Source of the DNA: Massilia sp. Root351
Lineage (GTDB): Bacteria; Pseudomonadota; Gammaproteobacteria; Burkholderiales; Burkholderiaceae_D
Direction of reading: 5' to 3'
DNA length: 64,000 nucleotides
Assembly (NCBI RefSeq): GCF_001425045.1
Contig: NZ_LMDJ01000034.1
Coordinates: 1-64,000, forward strand
Part shown: positions 49,783 to 58,998 of the stretch, piece by piece
Numbering within the stretch: position 1 is the stretch's first letter
Layout of the letters: each line of letters opens with the position of its first letter
Notes under the pieces: model-generated
Seen by the model: only the letters and a program-made list of their open reading frames with translations
Database searches by the model: none
Told to the model about the DNA's origin: nothing
Translations under genes and position numbers: made by a program

Positions 49783-51390
49783 ATGATGAAACCACTATTG
49801 ACCTGCGCGCTGCTGGCGGCGCTGAACCTGGCCCACGCGGCCGAGCCATGGGTGGCGGACCTGGGCAACGGCAGCTACCAGAACCCGGTGCTGAACGCCG
49901 ACTACTCGGACCCGGACGCGGTGCGCGTCGGCGACACGTATTACATGACCTCGTCCAGCTTCAACAGTGCCCCCGGCCTGCCGCTGCTGCAGTCGAAGGA
50001 CCTGGTGAACTGGGAACTGGTGGGCCACGCGCTGCCGAAGCAGGTGCCGGCCGCGCACTTCGACGTGCCCCGCTTCGGCGCCGGCGTGTGGGCGCCCTGC
50101 CTGCGCTACCACGACGGCAAGTTCTGGATCTTCTACCCCGACCCGGACTTCGGCATTTACGTCATCACCGCGCAGAACTTCAGCGGGCCGTGGAGCGAAC
50201 CGCACCTGCTGCTGCCGGGGCGCGGCCTGATCGACCCGACCCCGCTGTGGGACGAGGACGGCAAGGCCTGGCTGCTGCACGGCTGGGCCAAGAGCCGCGC
50301 GGGCTTCAACAACGTGCTCACGCTGCATCCGATGGCGCCGGACGGCAAGCGCGTGCTGGACCCCGCCGGCAAAGTGGTCATCGACGGCAACAAGCTGCCA
50401 GGCTACCGGACGCTGGAAGGGCCCAAGTTCTACAAGCAGGACGGCTGGTACTACGTGTTCGCGCCCGCGGGCGGCGTGGAGGAAGGCTGGCAGACGGTGT
50501 TCCGCTCGCGCAGCATCGACGGGCCATACGAGGACCGCATCGTACTCGAACAGGGCGCCACGGCGGTCAACGGCCCGCACCAGGGCGCGTGGGTGCGCGC
50601 ACAGGACGGCAAGGACTGGTTCCTGCATTTCCAGGACCGCAAGGCCTACGGCCGCGTGGTGCACCTGCAGCCGATGACCTGGACCGACGGCTGGCCACTG
50701 ATCGGCCAGCCCGGTCCCAAGCCCGGCGTCGGCAACCCGGTGGCGACCTACCGCAAGCCGGTGGCCGGGCAGGCCGTCAAAGTGCCCGCCACCAGCGACG
50801 AATTCGGCGGCAGGACGCTAGGCCTGCAGTGGCAGTGGAACGCCAATCCGCAGCAGGGCTGGCACGCGCTGGGCGCGCGGCCGGGGCATCTGCGCCTGCC
50901 GGTGCTGGCTGCGCCACAAGCCGATGGCTATGTGCGCGCTGCCCCCAACATCGTCGGCCAGAAGCTGCCCGCCGGCACATTTACCGTGGACACCCGCATC
51001 GAACTGGGCAACGCGGCCGAAGGCGACCGCGCCGGGCTGATTTTGAACGGCATGAGCTACGCGTGGCTGGGATTGCGCAAGCAGGACGGCGACACACAGC
51101 TGGTCTACACCACCTGCACGCCGTTCGCCCCGCGCTGCAAGGAACAGAGCACGGTGCTGCTGCCGCAAGCGCCGTCCGCGCTCTCACTGCGCATGGTCAT
51201 GTCCGACGGCGCGAAGGCACAGTTCCACTACAGCGTGGATGGCAAAGAGTACGCTGCAGCCGGCGCGCCGTTTTCCGCCACCAAGGGGCATTGGGTGGGC
51301 GCGCAAGTAGGCCTGTTCAGCGTGGGCAGCGGGACCGCGCCTGCCGCCCCGGGCCACCTGGACGTGGATTATTTCAGACTTAGCCGCTGA
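49783..51390 (+). CDS. Glycoside hydrolase family 43 protein, secreted
   Basis: This 535-residue protein has a signal peptide (about 1-20, LAHA|AE) and an N-terminal five-bladed GH43 propeller: base Asp43 (NADYSDPDAV), pKa-modulating Asp151 (LIDPTPLWDEDG) and acid Glu212 (LEGPKFYK). A C-terminal beta-sandwich (about 325-535) is typical of GH43 arabinofuranosidases/xylosidases. In a pectin locus it probably trims arabinose from rhamnogalacturonan side chains. The ATG is only 2 bp after the receptor stop, with no ribosome site, so it is likely translated by reinitiation. Confidence 0.93.
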   Translation: MMKPLLTCALLAALNLAHAAEPWVADLGNGSYQNPVLNADYSDPDAVRVGDTYYMTSSSFNSAPGLPLLQSKDLVNWELVGHALPKQVPAAHFDVPRFGAGVWAPCLRYHDGKFWIFYPDPDFGIYVITAQNFSGPWSEPHLLLPGRGLIDPTPLWDEDGKAWLLHGWAKSRAGFNNVLTLHPMAPDGKRVLDPAGKVVIDGNKLPGYRTLEGPKFYKQDGWYYVFAPAGGVEEGWQTVFRSRSIDGPYEDRIVLEQGATAVNGPHQGAWVRAQDGKDWFLHFQDRKAYGRVVHLQPMTWTDGWPLIGQPGPKPGVGNPVATYRKPVAGQAVKVPATSDEFGGRTLGLQWQWNANPQQGWHALGARPGHLRLPVLAAPQADGYVRAAPNIVGQKLPAGTFTVDTRIELGNAAEGDRAGLILNGMSYAWLGLRKQDGDTQLVYTTCTPFAPRCKEQSTVLLPQAPSALSLRMVMSDGAKAQFHYSVDGKEYAAAGAPFSATKGHWVGAQVGLFSVGSGTAPAAPGHLDVDYFRLSR

Positions 51391-51413
51391 GTTAATTACC
51401 GAGACATAAAAGC

Positions 51414-53276
51414 ATGAATACAACCATTACCGACCAGCGCCGCCGCGCGCTGCTGAAAGGCGCTTCCGCTGCGGCCGCACTGGCTGCCGCAGCTCCCGGC
51501 CTGGCCAACGCCGGTGCTGTCGATGCACCCGCCGCTGCGGGCGCCGCAGCCGCGCCTGGCGATCCGTGGGCGCGTGCCGAACGCATTGTCGCCAAGTTCG
51601 CCAAGCCGCTGTCCTTCCCGGCGCGCGACTTCGTCATCACCGCGCACGGCGCCAGGCCCTGCGCCATGGCCGACGTGACGCCGATGGCCGGCGCACACGG
51701 CACGCCATCAGCCACGCAGCCGTCCCCGGCGCCCGGCTCGCCGGACAGCCAGCCCGCCATCCGCGCGGCCATCGCCGCCGCCAGCAAGGCCGGCGGCGGC
51801 CGCGTCCTGATCCCAGCCGGCGACTGGTACTGCAAGGGCCCCATCGTGCTGCTGTCCAATGTGAACGTGCACCTGGCGGCAGGCGCGCGCGTGCACTTCA
51901 GCGCCAACCCGGCCGACTATGCGCGCGACGGCGATTTCGATTGCGGCCCGAACGGCAAGCTGGTGCTGTCGCGCTGGCAGGGCAACGACTGCCTGAATTA
52001 CTCGCCCATGGTGTACGCCCGCAACCAGGCCAACATCGCCCTTACCGGCGAGGACTGGACCAGCATCCTGAACGGCCAGGGCAACGTGCCGTTCGAGGAC
52101 GCCAGCGCCGGCGGCGGCGGCTGGTGGGGCTGGGCCGCGCGCAAGCCGGCCGGCGTCGCCGCGCGCCAGAACGTCACCAACGAAGCCAACCCGGCCTCGC
52201 TGTCCGCGCTGGCGCCGCAGCTCACGCCAGCCGAGCTCACGGCCATCAAGGGCAGCCACGCGGACTGGCGCAGCGACGAGAAATACCTGCCCGCGCTGTC
52301 GGAGGCGCGCGTGCCCGCCGAGCGCCGCGTGTTTGGCATCGGCCACTACCTGCGGCCCTGCATGGTGGAATTCGTCGGCTGCACCGACGTGCTGATGCAG
52401 GGCTACCAGCTGGTCAACACCCCGTTCTGGCAGCACCACCCCGTCAACTGCCGCAACGTGCACATCAACAAGGTGCGCATGGAAAGCATGGGCCCGAACT
52501 CGGACGGCTTCGATCCCGAATCCTGCGACACCATCCTGGTGAACGGCTGCCTGTTCAACACCGGCGACGACTGCATCGCCATCAAGGCCGGCAAGAACAC
52601 CGACGTGCAGTACGGCCCCACGCGCGACATGGTGGTCCAGAACAGCATCATGAACACCGGCCACGGCGCTATCACGCTGGGCAGCGAGATGGCGGCCGGC
52701 ATAGAACACGTCTACGCGCAGAACCTGGATGTGCGCAATATGCACTGGGCCACCGATCCGCTCGGCACCGCCATCCGCATGAAGACCAATATGAACCGCG
52801 GCGGCTTCCTGCGCCACTTCTACGTGCGCCACCTGACCCTGGCCAACGGCGTGCGCACCAAGCCGGGCTTCTACACGCCGATCCCGGGCGGCGCGATCGC
52901 GCCCAGGACCGTCTCCACCAGCGGCGGCGCCATCATCACCATCGACTGCGACTACACGCCGGCCTTCGACAGTGTGCGCACCCGGCCGCCGGAAGTATCG
53001 GAGATCCACATCTCGGACGTGCGCGTGTCCGACGTGCAGACCGGGGACGGCGCCTACTCCTGCTACCAGGCCTTCGTGCTGCTCGGTCCCGTGGCGCACA
53101 GCTACAACGGACCTGCGGGCGTGCCGCTGCTGCCGCTGTCCAACGTCAGCATCAGCAGTTGCAATTTCGGCACGCCGCGCGCCGGGGAACCCTGGTTCGT
53201 GCACAACGTGCGCAACGTCGTGCTGAGCGACGTCACGATAGCCGGCAAGCGCTACGACACAGCGATCAGGGTTTGA
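51414..53276 (+). CDS. Glycoside hydrolase family 28 (polygalacturonase), Tat-exported
   Basis: This 620-residue beta-helix enzyme cleaves alpha-1,4-linked galacturonan. The four GH28 motifs are present: NSD (362-364), GDD (384-386), GHG (416-418) and RMK (455-457, usual form RIK). Asp364, Asp385, Asp386 and His417 are the expected catalytic set. The N-terminus has QRRRALLKG followed by a hydrophobic Ala-rich stretch, a plausible twin-arginine signal. It follows GH43 by 23 bp, consistent with one operon. An insert-rich region before NSD distinguishes it from plant enzymes. Confidence 0.94.
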   Translation: MNTTITDQRRRALLKGASAAAALAAAAPGLANAGAVDAPAAAGAAAAPGDPWARAERIVAKFAKPLSFPARDFVITAHGARPCAMADVTPMAGAHGTPSATQPSPAPGSPDSQPAIRAAIAAASKAGGGRVLIPAGDWYCKGPIVLLSNVNVHLAAGARVHFSANPADYARDGDFDCGPNGKLVLSRWQGNDCLNYSPMVYARNQANIALTGEDWTSILNGQGNVPFEDASAGGGGWWGWAARKPAGVAARQNVTNEANPASLSALAPQLTPAELTAIKGSHADWRSDEKYLPALSEARVPAERRVFGIGHYLRPCMVEFVGCTDVLMQGYQLVNTPFWQHHPVNCRNVHINKVRMESMGPNSDGFDPESCDTILVNGCLFNTGDDCIAIKAGKNTDVQYGPTRDMVVQNSIMNTGHGAITLGSEMAAGIEHVYAQNLDVRNMHWATDPLGTAIRMKTNMNRGGFLRHFYVRHLTLANGVRTKPGFYTPIPGGAIAPRTVSTSGGAIITIDCDYTPAFDSVRTRPPEVSEIHISDVRVSDVQTGDGAYSCYQAFVLLGPVAHSYNGPAGVPLLPLSNVSISSCNFGTPRAGEPWFVHNVRNVVLSDVTIAGKRYDTAIRV

Positions 53277-53341
53277 CCTTCGCAATGTTTAGGCCGATAC
53301 TTGCAGCGTTTTTGCCTATCCATTACCCAAGGAGGTTCACA

Positions 53342-54991
53342 GTGAAAAACGCCATGCTAGCCACCCTGCTGCTATCCGCAGCTGCGGCGCAGGCCAACGA
53401 TACGCCCAAGTTCGACCCGCAGCGCCTGTCGCAGGACGTGAAAGTCTTGTCATCGGACGACTTTGAAGGCCGTGGGCCGAACACCGCCGGCGAAACCAAA
53501 ACTGTGGACTACCTGATCGAGCAGTTCAAGGCGGCCGGCATGAAACCGGGCGGCGACCTGGTGAAGGGCAAGCGCAGCTGGACCCAGGAAGTGCCGCTGG
53601 GCCGCTTCGAAATCCAGGGCCCGGTCACGCTGTCGCTGAACGACGCCAAGGGCAGCCAGCTCTTCCTGCAGGGCGACCAGATGGCCGTGCGCGCCGCCAT
53701 GAACGGCGCCAAGCGGGTCGATTTCGACAAGGCGCCGCTGGTGTTCGTCGGCTACGGCGTGAACGCGCCGGAGCGCAAGTGGGACGACTTCAAGGGCGTG
53801 GACCTGAAGGGCAAGCTGGCCGTGGTGCTGATCAACGACCCGGACTTCGAGACCGGCGACGGCGATTTCGGCGGCAAGGCCATGACCTACTACGGCCGCT
53901 GGACCTACAAGTATGAAGAGATGGCGCGCCGTGGCGCGCTGGGCACCATCATCGTGCACGAAACCGCACCCGCCTCCTACGGCTGGCCGACGGTGAAAAA
54001 CTCCAACACCAACACCATGTACGACATCGTGCGCAAGCAGCCGGGCAAGGCGCACGCTCCGATGGAAGCGTGGATCCAGCGCGACGTGATCGTCGACCTG
54101 TTCAAGCGCGCCGGCCTGGATTTCGAGGCGGCCAAGAAACAGGCGCAAACGCGTGACTTCAAGCCGGTCCCGCTGACCGGCCTGTCCCTGTCGGCGCACT
54201 ATGCCGTGGACACGCAGGTGATCAAGTCGAAGAACGTGGCGGCCCTGGTGGAAGGCAGCGAGCGTCCCAGGCAGACCGTGATCTACAGCGGTCACTGGGA
54301 CCACCTGGGCGTAGGCCTGCCGGACGCCAAAGGCGACAAGATCTACAACGGCGCGGTGGACAACGCCACCGGCATCGCCGCGCTGCTGGAACTGGCGCGC
54401 GTGTACGGCAAGCAGCCGGCACCCAAGCGCAGCGTGGTGTTCCTGGCCGTGACGGCTGAAGAGAAAGGCCTGCTGGGTTCCGAATACTACGGCGCCAACC
54501 CGCTGTACCCGCTGGAGCAGACCGCAGGCGTGATCAACATGGACGCCCTGAGCCCGATGGGACCGTCGCGCAACTTCACCATTTCCGGCAGCGCCAAGCT
54601 GGAACTGATCGACCAGACCATCGAGAAAGCCAAGCGCTGGAACATGGCCTACTCGCCGGATCCGAAGCCGGAAGCGGGCCACTTCTTCCGCTCCGACCAT
54701 TTCTCGATGGCCAAGCGCGGCGTGCCGGCGTTCTCCATCGGCTCGGGTGAAGACTGGATCGACGGCGGCCTGGCGGCAGGCAAGGCCGCCGAGGTGGCGT
54801 ACAACACCAACAACTACCACCAGCCGTCCGACGAGTGGAGCGCGCAGTGGCCGTTCACCGGCCTGGCGCGCGACCTGGAACTGCTGTACACGGTTGGCCG
54901 CGACCTGGCCGACTCCAAGGACTGGCCGAACTGGGGCAAGGACTCCGAGTTCCGCGCCATCCGCGACCAGAGCGCAAGTAAGAGAAAATAA
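53342..54991 (+). CDS. Secreted M28 family peptidase with PA domain
   Basis: This 549-residue protein has a signal peptide (about 1-17, AAAQA|ND). A PA-like insert (VFVGYGVNAPERKWDDFKGVDLKGKLAVVL, about 135-165) is followed by the M28 zinc domain: His318 in SGHWDHLG, Asp340 in GAVDNATG, catalytic Glu373 with Glu374 in TAEEKG, and the late FRSDHFS ligand region. It starts at GTG 53342 with AAGGAGG at ideal spacing, within a longer open frame that is out of register with GH28. It is a paralogue of the M28 gene at 59255. It may be read from the pectin operon but has no obvious pectin role. Confidence 0.93.
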   Translation: MKNAMLATLLLSAAAAQANDTPKFDPQRLSQDVKVLSSDDFEGRGPNTAGETKTVDYLIEQFKAAGMKPGGDLVKGKRSWTQEVPLGRFEIQGPVTLSLNDAKGSQLFLQGDQMAVRAAMNGAKRVDFDKAPLVFVGYGVNAPERKWDDFKGVDLKGKLAVVLINDPDFETGDGDFGGKAMTYYGRWTYKYEEMARRGALGTIIVHETAPASYGWPTVKNSNTNTMYDIVRKQPGKAHAPMEAWIQRDVIVDLFKRAGLDFEAAKKQAQTRDFKPVPLTGLSLSAHYAVDTQVIKSKNVAALVEGSERPRQTVIYSGHWDHLGVGLPDAKGDKIYNGAVDNATGIAALLELARVYGKQPAPKRSVVFLAVTAEEKGLLGSEYYGANPLYPLEQTAGVINMDALSPMGPSRNFTISGSAKLELIDQTIEKAKRWNMAYSPDPKPEAGHFFRSDHFSMAKRGVPAFSIGSGEDWIDGGLAAGKAAEVAYNTNNYHQPSDEWSAQWPFTGLARDLELLYTVGRDLADSKDWPNWGKDSEFRAIRDQSASKRK

Positions 54992-55025
54992 GCGAAAATA
55001 AGCGAAACAAGCGTGCGCCATGAGA

Positions 55026-55060
55026 AAAGCCCGCACAGTGCAAACTGTGCGGGCTTTCTC
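55026..55060 (+). terminator. Intrinsic terminator after M28 peptidase
   Basis: AAAGCCCGCACAGT (55026-55039) pairs perfectly with ACTGTGCGGGCTTT (55044-55057), with loop GCAA. A short T-rich tail follows. It ends the plus-strand series that began with the TonB receptor at 46964. Confidence 0.85.
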
Positions 55061-55196
55061 ATTGTTGGTGCCGGTATATTTCCCGACCGCCGGCCCCGGT
55101 AGTAGCGTCTCTTTGTACGCTATGTCCGGTTGTCTCCTCCAACCGCCAACCAGACCTTCATCGTAGCAATCCCGGCGAACGCCGCTTTGATATTTA

Positions 55197-55691
55197 TCAA
55201 AGCGCCGGACCGCGCAAGTGCGCTTCCAGCTGGTCGAAGGTGCCGCCGTAGCCTTGCTGCAACGACGGGCGCAGCTCGTCGAAGAACTGGTATTCGGGCG
55301 CCGTTTCGCCGAAGGGGATGGCGCTCAGCGACACGGTCGTGACGCCGTCCTGTTCGCTGAACACCACCGTGTTTTCGATCTCCAGCGGACAGGCCGGGCT
55401 GAACGGCGCGCGCTCGATGCCGCAGTGCTCGTTGGCGAAGGAATTCAGCCATACGATGCGCTGCTGCGGCACGATCTCGCGGTAGTTGAAGCGGCCCCAC
55501 ATGACCGGGGCGCCGGCGAAATGCATGGCGTAGTGGAAGAAGCCGCCGGGGCGCAGTTCCAGCCGTTTCACTTCCACCTTGCAGCCCTGCGGCCCCCACC
55601 ACTGCTGCAGGCGTTCGGCTTCGGTCCAGGCTTGCCACACCGTTGCCAGTGGCTGCGGGTACTGGCGGGTAATGGTGAATGCTTGCTTCAT
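55197..55691 (-). CDS. SRPBCC/AHSA1-family protein
   Basis: This 164-residue protein of the START-like SRPBCC fold is in the AHSA1/CalC branch: the WQAWTEAERLQQWWGP motif near the N-terminus, GGFFHYAMH, and the C-terminal helix with GYGGTFDQLEAHL. Such proteins bind hydrophobic small molecules. ATG 55691 overlaps the stop of the ArsR-type gene (ATGA). ArsR-SRPBCC pairs of this arrangement are common; the ligand is unknown. Confidence 0.9.
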   Translation of the reverse strand: MKQAFTITRQYPQPLATVWQAWTEAERLQQWWGPQGCKVEVKRLELRPGGFFHYAMHFAGAPVMWGRFNYREIVPQQRIVWLNSFANEHCGIERAPFSPACPLEIENTVVFSEQDGVTTVSLSAIPFGETAPEYQFFDELRPSLQQGYGGTFDQLEAHLRGPAL

Positions 55692-56017
55692 GTTTCGTTC
55701 CCTTCCTTGTTGAGGTAGTCGCCCAGCCGGTCGAAGCGGTCCTCCCACATGCCGCGGTAGGTGTCCAGCCAGTCCGACACGTCTTTCAGCCGCGCCGTCT
55801 CCAGCTTGCACGGCCGCGTTTGCGCCACCCGGCCGCGCGACACCAGTCCCGCCTGCTCCAGCACCTTGATGTGCTTGGAGATGGCGGGCTGCGTCATGGC
55901 GAACGGCTCGGCCAGTTCGTTGACGGTGGCCTGGCCCGACGCCAGCCGCGCCAGGATGGCGCGCCGCGTCGGATCGGCCAGCGCCGCAAAGGCGCGGTTG
56001 AGGGCATCGGAGTGCAT
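55688..56017 (-). CDS. ArsR family transcriptional regulator
   Basis: This 109-residue winged-HTH repressor (MHSDALNRAFAALADPTRRAILARLASG, then VNELAEPFAMTQPAISKHIKVLEQAGLVSR) belongs to the metal-independent group paired with SRPBCC proteins; no metal-binding cysteine motif is seen. The frame is open 57 bases further upstream, but ATG 56017 matches the usual start and leaves room for a promoter. It overlaps the SRPBCC gene by four bases. Autoregulation is likely through the palindrome at 56037-56045. Confidence 0.92.
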   Translation of the reverse strand: MHSDALNRAFAALADPTRRAILARLASGQATVNELAEPFAMTQPAISKHIKVLEQAGLVSRGRVAQTRPCKLETARLKDVSDWLDTYRGMWEDRFDRLGDYLNKEGNET

Positions 56018-56036
56018 GGCGTCGCTTAGTATATAA

Positions 56037-56045
56037 CCAAGTTGG
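56037..56045. promoter_or_regulatory. Candidate ArsR operator
   Basis: CCAA-G-TTGG, flanked on both sides by ATAT-rich sequence, lies 20 bp upstream of the ArsR-type ATG and overlaps its likely promoter (TATACT on the minus strand). The palindrome is short, so support is modest. Confidence 0.45.
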
Positions 56046-56076
56046 AATATAAGCCTGCGGCCGCATCCTGTCAAAC

Positions 56077-56109
56077 GAAAAAAGCCGCCCGGCTTGCACC
56101 GGGCGGCTT
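56077..56109 (-). terminator. Intrinsic terminator after TonB-dependent receptor (minus strand)
   Basis: On the minus strand AAGCCGCCCGG and CCGGGCGGCTT pair perfectly over 11 bp (56099-56109 with 56082-56092), followed by a T-run. It closes the receptor gene that ends at 56140 and separates it from the ArsR/SRPBCC pair. Confidence 0.9.
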
Positions 56110-56139
56110 GGGGGCATGCCCCTGGGACTGCGTCGGGAT

Positions 56140-58719
56140 TTAGAAGCGGTAGTTCAGCGACGCGGCGAAGGTGCGGCCCAGCTGGCTGAACTGCGAACCA
56201 TCGTAGGTCACCATCGAATAACGGCCGTTGAACGTGATCAGGTTGCGCTGCACTTCGGCCGGGGTCAGGCCGGTGGTGGCGTTAGCCGTCTTGTCGTCCA
56301 GGATGGCCTGGCCTGTCGCATTCAGCGCGCGGATGTTCCATTGCGGCGTCACGTTGAACATATTGTTCACGTTGAACGACAGGGTCATCGACTTGCTCAG
56401 ATTATAGTTCAGCGCGAAGTCGGTCAAGGTCTTGGTCTTGAAGGCCGTTTCCAGGTTGCTGTCCAGGCCAGCCTGGCGGAAATAGGTCGGACCGAACACG
56501 GTGTTGTTCAAGGACAGATTCAAGTCCTTGTAGTCCCAGTCGGCCCCGACGATGGTCTTGAACTTGGGACGCGAAGTGAACATCAGCGCCTCCTGGGTGG
56601 CGTCCAGCACCGACTGGCCGGCGCTGGCGATCGGCGGCGGATTGTTGACCGCGCCGTCGCGCTCGTTTTTCAAGGAATAGTTGCCCGACAGGTTAAGCGT
56701 CAGCTTGCCGTCCGCGAAGGGGATATTCTTGCGCGACAGCACGTAGTCTATGCCCGAGGTAACACTGGTCAGGGCGTTGACGAAGAAGCTCACCGACACG
56801 ATGCCGGCCTTGGCCAGTTCCTGGTCCAGTTTCTTGGTCGGATCGCCGGTCGGGACGATTTCCTTGCCCAGCACGATGCGGTCCTTCACCTTGATGTGGT
56901 AGAAGTCGACCGTGATGCTGGTGTCGTTGTCCGGCTTCAGGCCCAGGCCCACCGTAATGTTGTTCGATTTCTCCGCCTTCAGCTTCGGCACTTCCAGCGC
57001 GCTGGCTTCCGGCGACACGTTGTTGATCAGGCCGGACACCTGGATGCCCTTGCCCGCCACGAAGGAGTACTGTTTCTTCTGCGTGAAAGTCTGCGCCAGC
57101 GACGGCGCGCGGAAACCGGTGGAGGCGGAGCCGCGCAAGGTCAGCTGCTCGCTCACTTTCAGGCGGGTCGATCCTTTCCAGACGAAGGCGCTGCCGAAGT
57201 CGGTGTATTTCTCATAGCGGCCGGTAGCGTCGACCAGCCATTTGTCGCTGATGTCCCAGGTGGCGCCGCCGTACACGCCGTAGTTGGAGCGCGACGAGGG
57301 GAAGGAATTGCGCGGGTCGTTGCCGGCATAGGAGTCCGCGCCGCCGTTGATGTAGGAGGCTTCTTCGCCGGCCAGCACCGCGTATTTTTCGTGCCGCAGC
57401 TCGGTACCGGCATAGGCGCTGACATTGCTGGCCACTTGCCTGGACACGTCGCCGTTCAGCACGAAGTGTTCGAACTTCACGCCGCCGGCATGGAAGCTGG
57501 TGGGCGACTGCACCTTGCTGGCGCCGGAGGCGAAGTCCGCCGCCATGCCGCGGTTGATCGAGTTCGCCACGCCGTATTCCTGCTCGTTGCCGCCGTAGGT
57601 CAGGCTGACGTCGGCGCTCCAGTCGCCCAGCGGGAACTTGACGCCGCCGGTGGCGTTGTAGTCGTCCAGCTTGCCGATGAAGCTGGGCACATAGCCCAGG
57701 TAAGGCGTGCCGGCCGCGTGCAGCAGGCCGTAGTCGGTCGGCCGCCAGTACGGCGTGCGGTAGTTGGCGTAGCTGTCGATTTTCTTGTGGATGTAGGCGG
57801 CGTTGCCGTAGATGGACACGCCGTCGCTCAGTTCGTAGCGGCTGTTGACCAGGGCCTTGGCGGCCTCGGTGGCCGGCGCGCCGTTGATGTTGCCCGCATC
57901 CGGCTTGAGCGCCAGGAAAGGCTCGACCTTGTTTTTCAGGAAGTCGGCAAAGACGTCGGTTTTGTCCATGAAGTCCGAGGTTTCGCCGCGCGCGTTGACA
58001 ACGCCGGGGCGGTTGGACAGCTTGGTCTTGGACACGTCCAGCGTGAAGTTGACGAAGCCCTGGTCGCCCAGCGCGAGGCCCTTGTTCAGGCTCAGGCCGC
58101 CCATCTCGCCGTCGCGCTCATGGGTGATGCCGGCGCGCGCCGTCAGCGAGCCGCCTTCGGCCGCGTCCTTCAGGATGATGTTGACCACGCCGGCAATGGC
58201 GTCCGAGCCGTACTGGGCGGACGCGCCGTCGCGCAGCACTTCGATGCGCTTGATGGCGTCGGTCGGGATGGCGGAAATGTCGGCGCCGCTTTCGCCGCGG
58301 CCGGGAGAAGTCTGGGTGTAGATCAGCGAGCTGGCGTTCTTGCGCTTGCCGTTGATCAGGATCAGCACCCGGCTCGGCCCCATGTTGCGGATCTCGTAGG
58401 GATCCAGCAAGGAGGTCGCGTCGTTGACCGGGGTTTGCACGGTGTTAAAGGACGGCACGCGGAACTGCAGCGATTTGTCGAGCGAGTTCTGGCCGGTCTT
58501 GGTCAGTTCGCGCGCGCCCAGGATGTCGATCGGCACCGGGGTGTCGACCAGGGTGCGCTGTGCGCCACGGCTGCCGGTAGAAACGATTACCACCTTCTGG
58601 ATGTCGTCCGCCGGTGCTTCGGCGGCAGCCGGTGCGGTGGCGGCGGGCTTGACTTCCTGCGCCAGGATGTAAGGGCTGGCGGACAACATCAACACTGCAA
58701 ATGGAAAGCTCTTCTTCAT
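56140..58719 (-). CDS. TonB-dependent outer-membrane receptor
   Basis: This 859-residue protein has a signal peptide (about 1-20, ILAQ) and an Ala/Pro/Glu spacer (about 21-38). The plug contains TPVPIDILGARELTKTG, DPYEIRNMGPSRVLILINGKRKN and IKRIEVLRDGASAQYGSDAIAGVVNIILKD. The barrel ends in a terminal aromatic (LNYRF). Ligand not determined; it has few features of siderophore receptors and no SusD, ECF sigma or anti-sigma gene alongside. Monocistronic, with a strong terminator downstream and a 279-bp gap upstream. Confidence 0.94.
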   Translation of the reverse strand: MKKSFPFAVLMLSASPYILAQEVKPAATAPAAAEAPADDIQKVVIVSTGSRGAQRTLVDTPVPIDILGARELTKTGQNSLDKSLQFRVPSFNTVQTPVNDATSLLDPYEIRNMGPSRVLILINGKRKNASSLIYTQTSPGRGESGADISAIPTDAIKRIEVLRDGASAQYGSDAIAGVVNIILKDAAEGGSLTARAGITHERDGEMGGLSLNKGLALGDQGFVNFTLDVSKTKLSNRPGVVNARGETSDFMDKTDVFADFLKNKVEPFLALKPDAGNINGAPATEAAKALVNSRYELSDGVSIYGNAAYIHKKIDSYANYRTPYWRPTDYGLLHAAGTPYLGYVPSFIGKLDDYNATGGVKFPLGDWSADVSLTYGGNEQEYGVANSINRGMAADFASGASKVQSPTSFHAGGVKFEHFVLNGDVSRQVASNVSAYAGTELRHEKYAVLAGEEASYINGGADSYAGNDPRNSFPSSRSNYGVYGGATWDISDKWLVDATGRYEKYTDFGSAFVWKGSTRLKVSEQLTLRGSASTGFRAPSLAQTFTQKKQYSFVAGKGIQVSGLINNVSPEASALEVPKLKAEKSNNITVGLGLKPDNDTSITVDFYHIKVKDRIVLGKEIVPTGDPTKKLDQELAKAGIVSVSFFVNALTSVTSGIDYVLSRKNIPFADGKLTLNLSGNYSLKNERDGAVNNPPPIASAGQSVLDATQEALMFTSRPKFKTIVGADWDYKDLNLSLNNTVFGPTYFRQAGLDSNLETAFKTKTLTDFALNYNLSKSMTLSFNVNNMFNVTPQWNIRALNATGQAILDDKTANATTGLTPAEVQRNLITFNGRYSMVTYDGSQFSQLGRTFAASLNYRF

Positions 58720-58963
58720 GGATCTTCTCTCTTGTAACGGTGTTTTCTAGGTATGTAGGCGCTTGTGGCGGGTGTTACGAGGCTGAATGTAATATGTAAC
58801 ATTGCTATGAGTCCATTCATAAAGGTTATGGGAGCAGGAATACAACGTTCCGCGACATTTCGCGAAAAGTGTTGTGATACTTGGTACTTTTCCTGTGTAA
58901 GATGAGGACGCACCCCGTCCGCGCGGCGGACGATACCACTTTATTTTTTTGGTGCGACTGCGG

Positions 58964-58993
58964 GGAAAATCGGGCCGCGCGAACGGCGGCCCG
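58964..58993 (-). terminator. Intrinsic terminator after 84-aa gene (minus strand)
   Basis: On the minus strand CGGGCCGC pairs with GCGGCCCG (58986-58993 with 58971-58978), followed by ATTTTCC. It lies just after the stop of the 84-residue gene. The rest of 58720-58963 holds no gene I can support. Confidence 0.7.
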
Positions 58994-58998
58994 TCGGG

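Noticed and set aside
46859..49849. A 996-codon open frame antisense to the TonB-dependent receptor gene
   Set aside because: It mirrors the coding strand of a clear receptor, is dominated by Arg/Gly/His/Val/Ala codons from a GC-rich complement, and shows no domain or signal peptide.
51566..53341. Long upstream extension of the M28 peptidase frame through the GH28 gene
   Set aside because: The extension is out of frame with GH28 and low-complexity. The signal peptide begins at GTG 53342 with a strong ribosome site.
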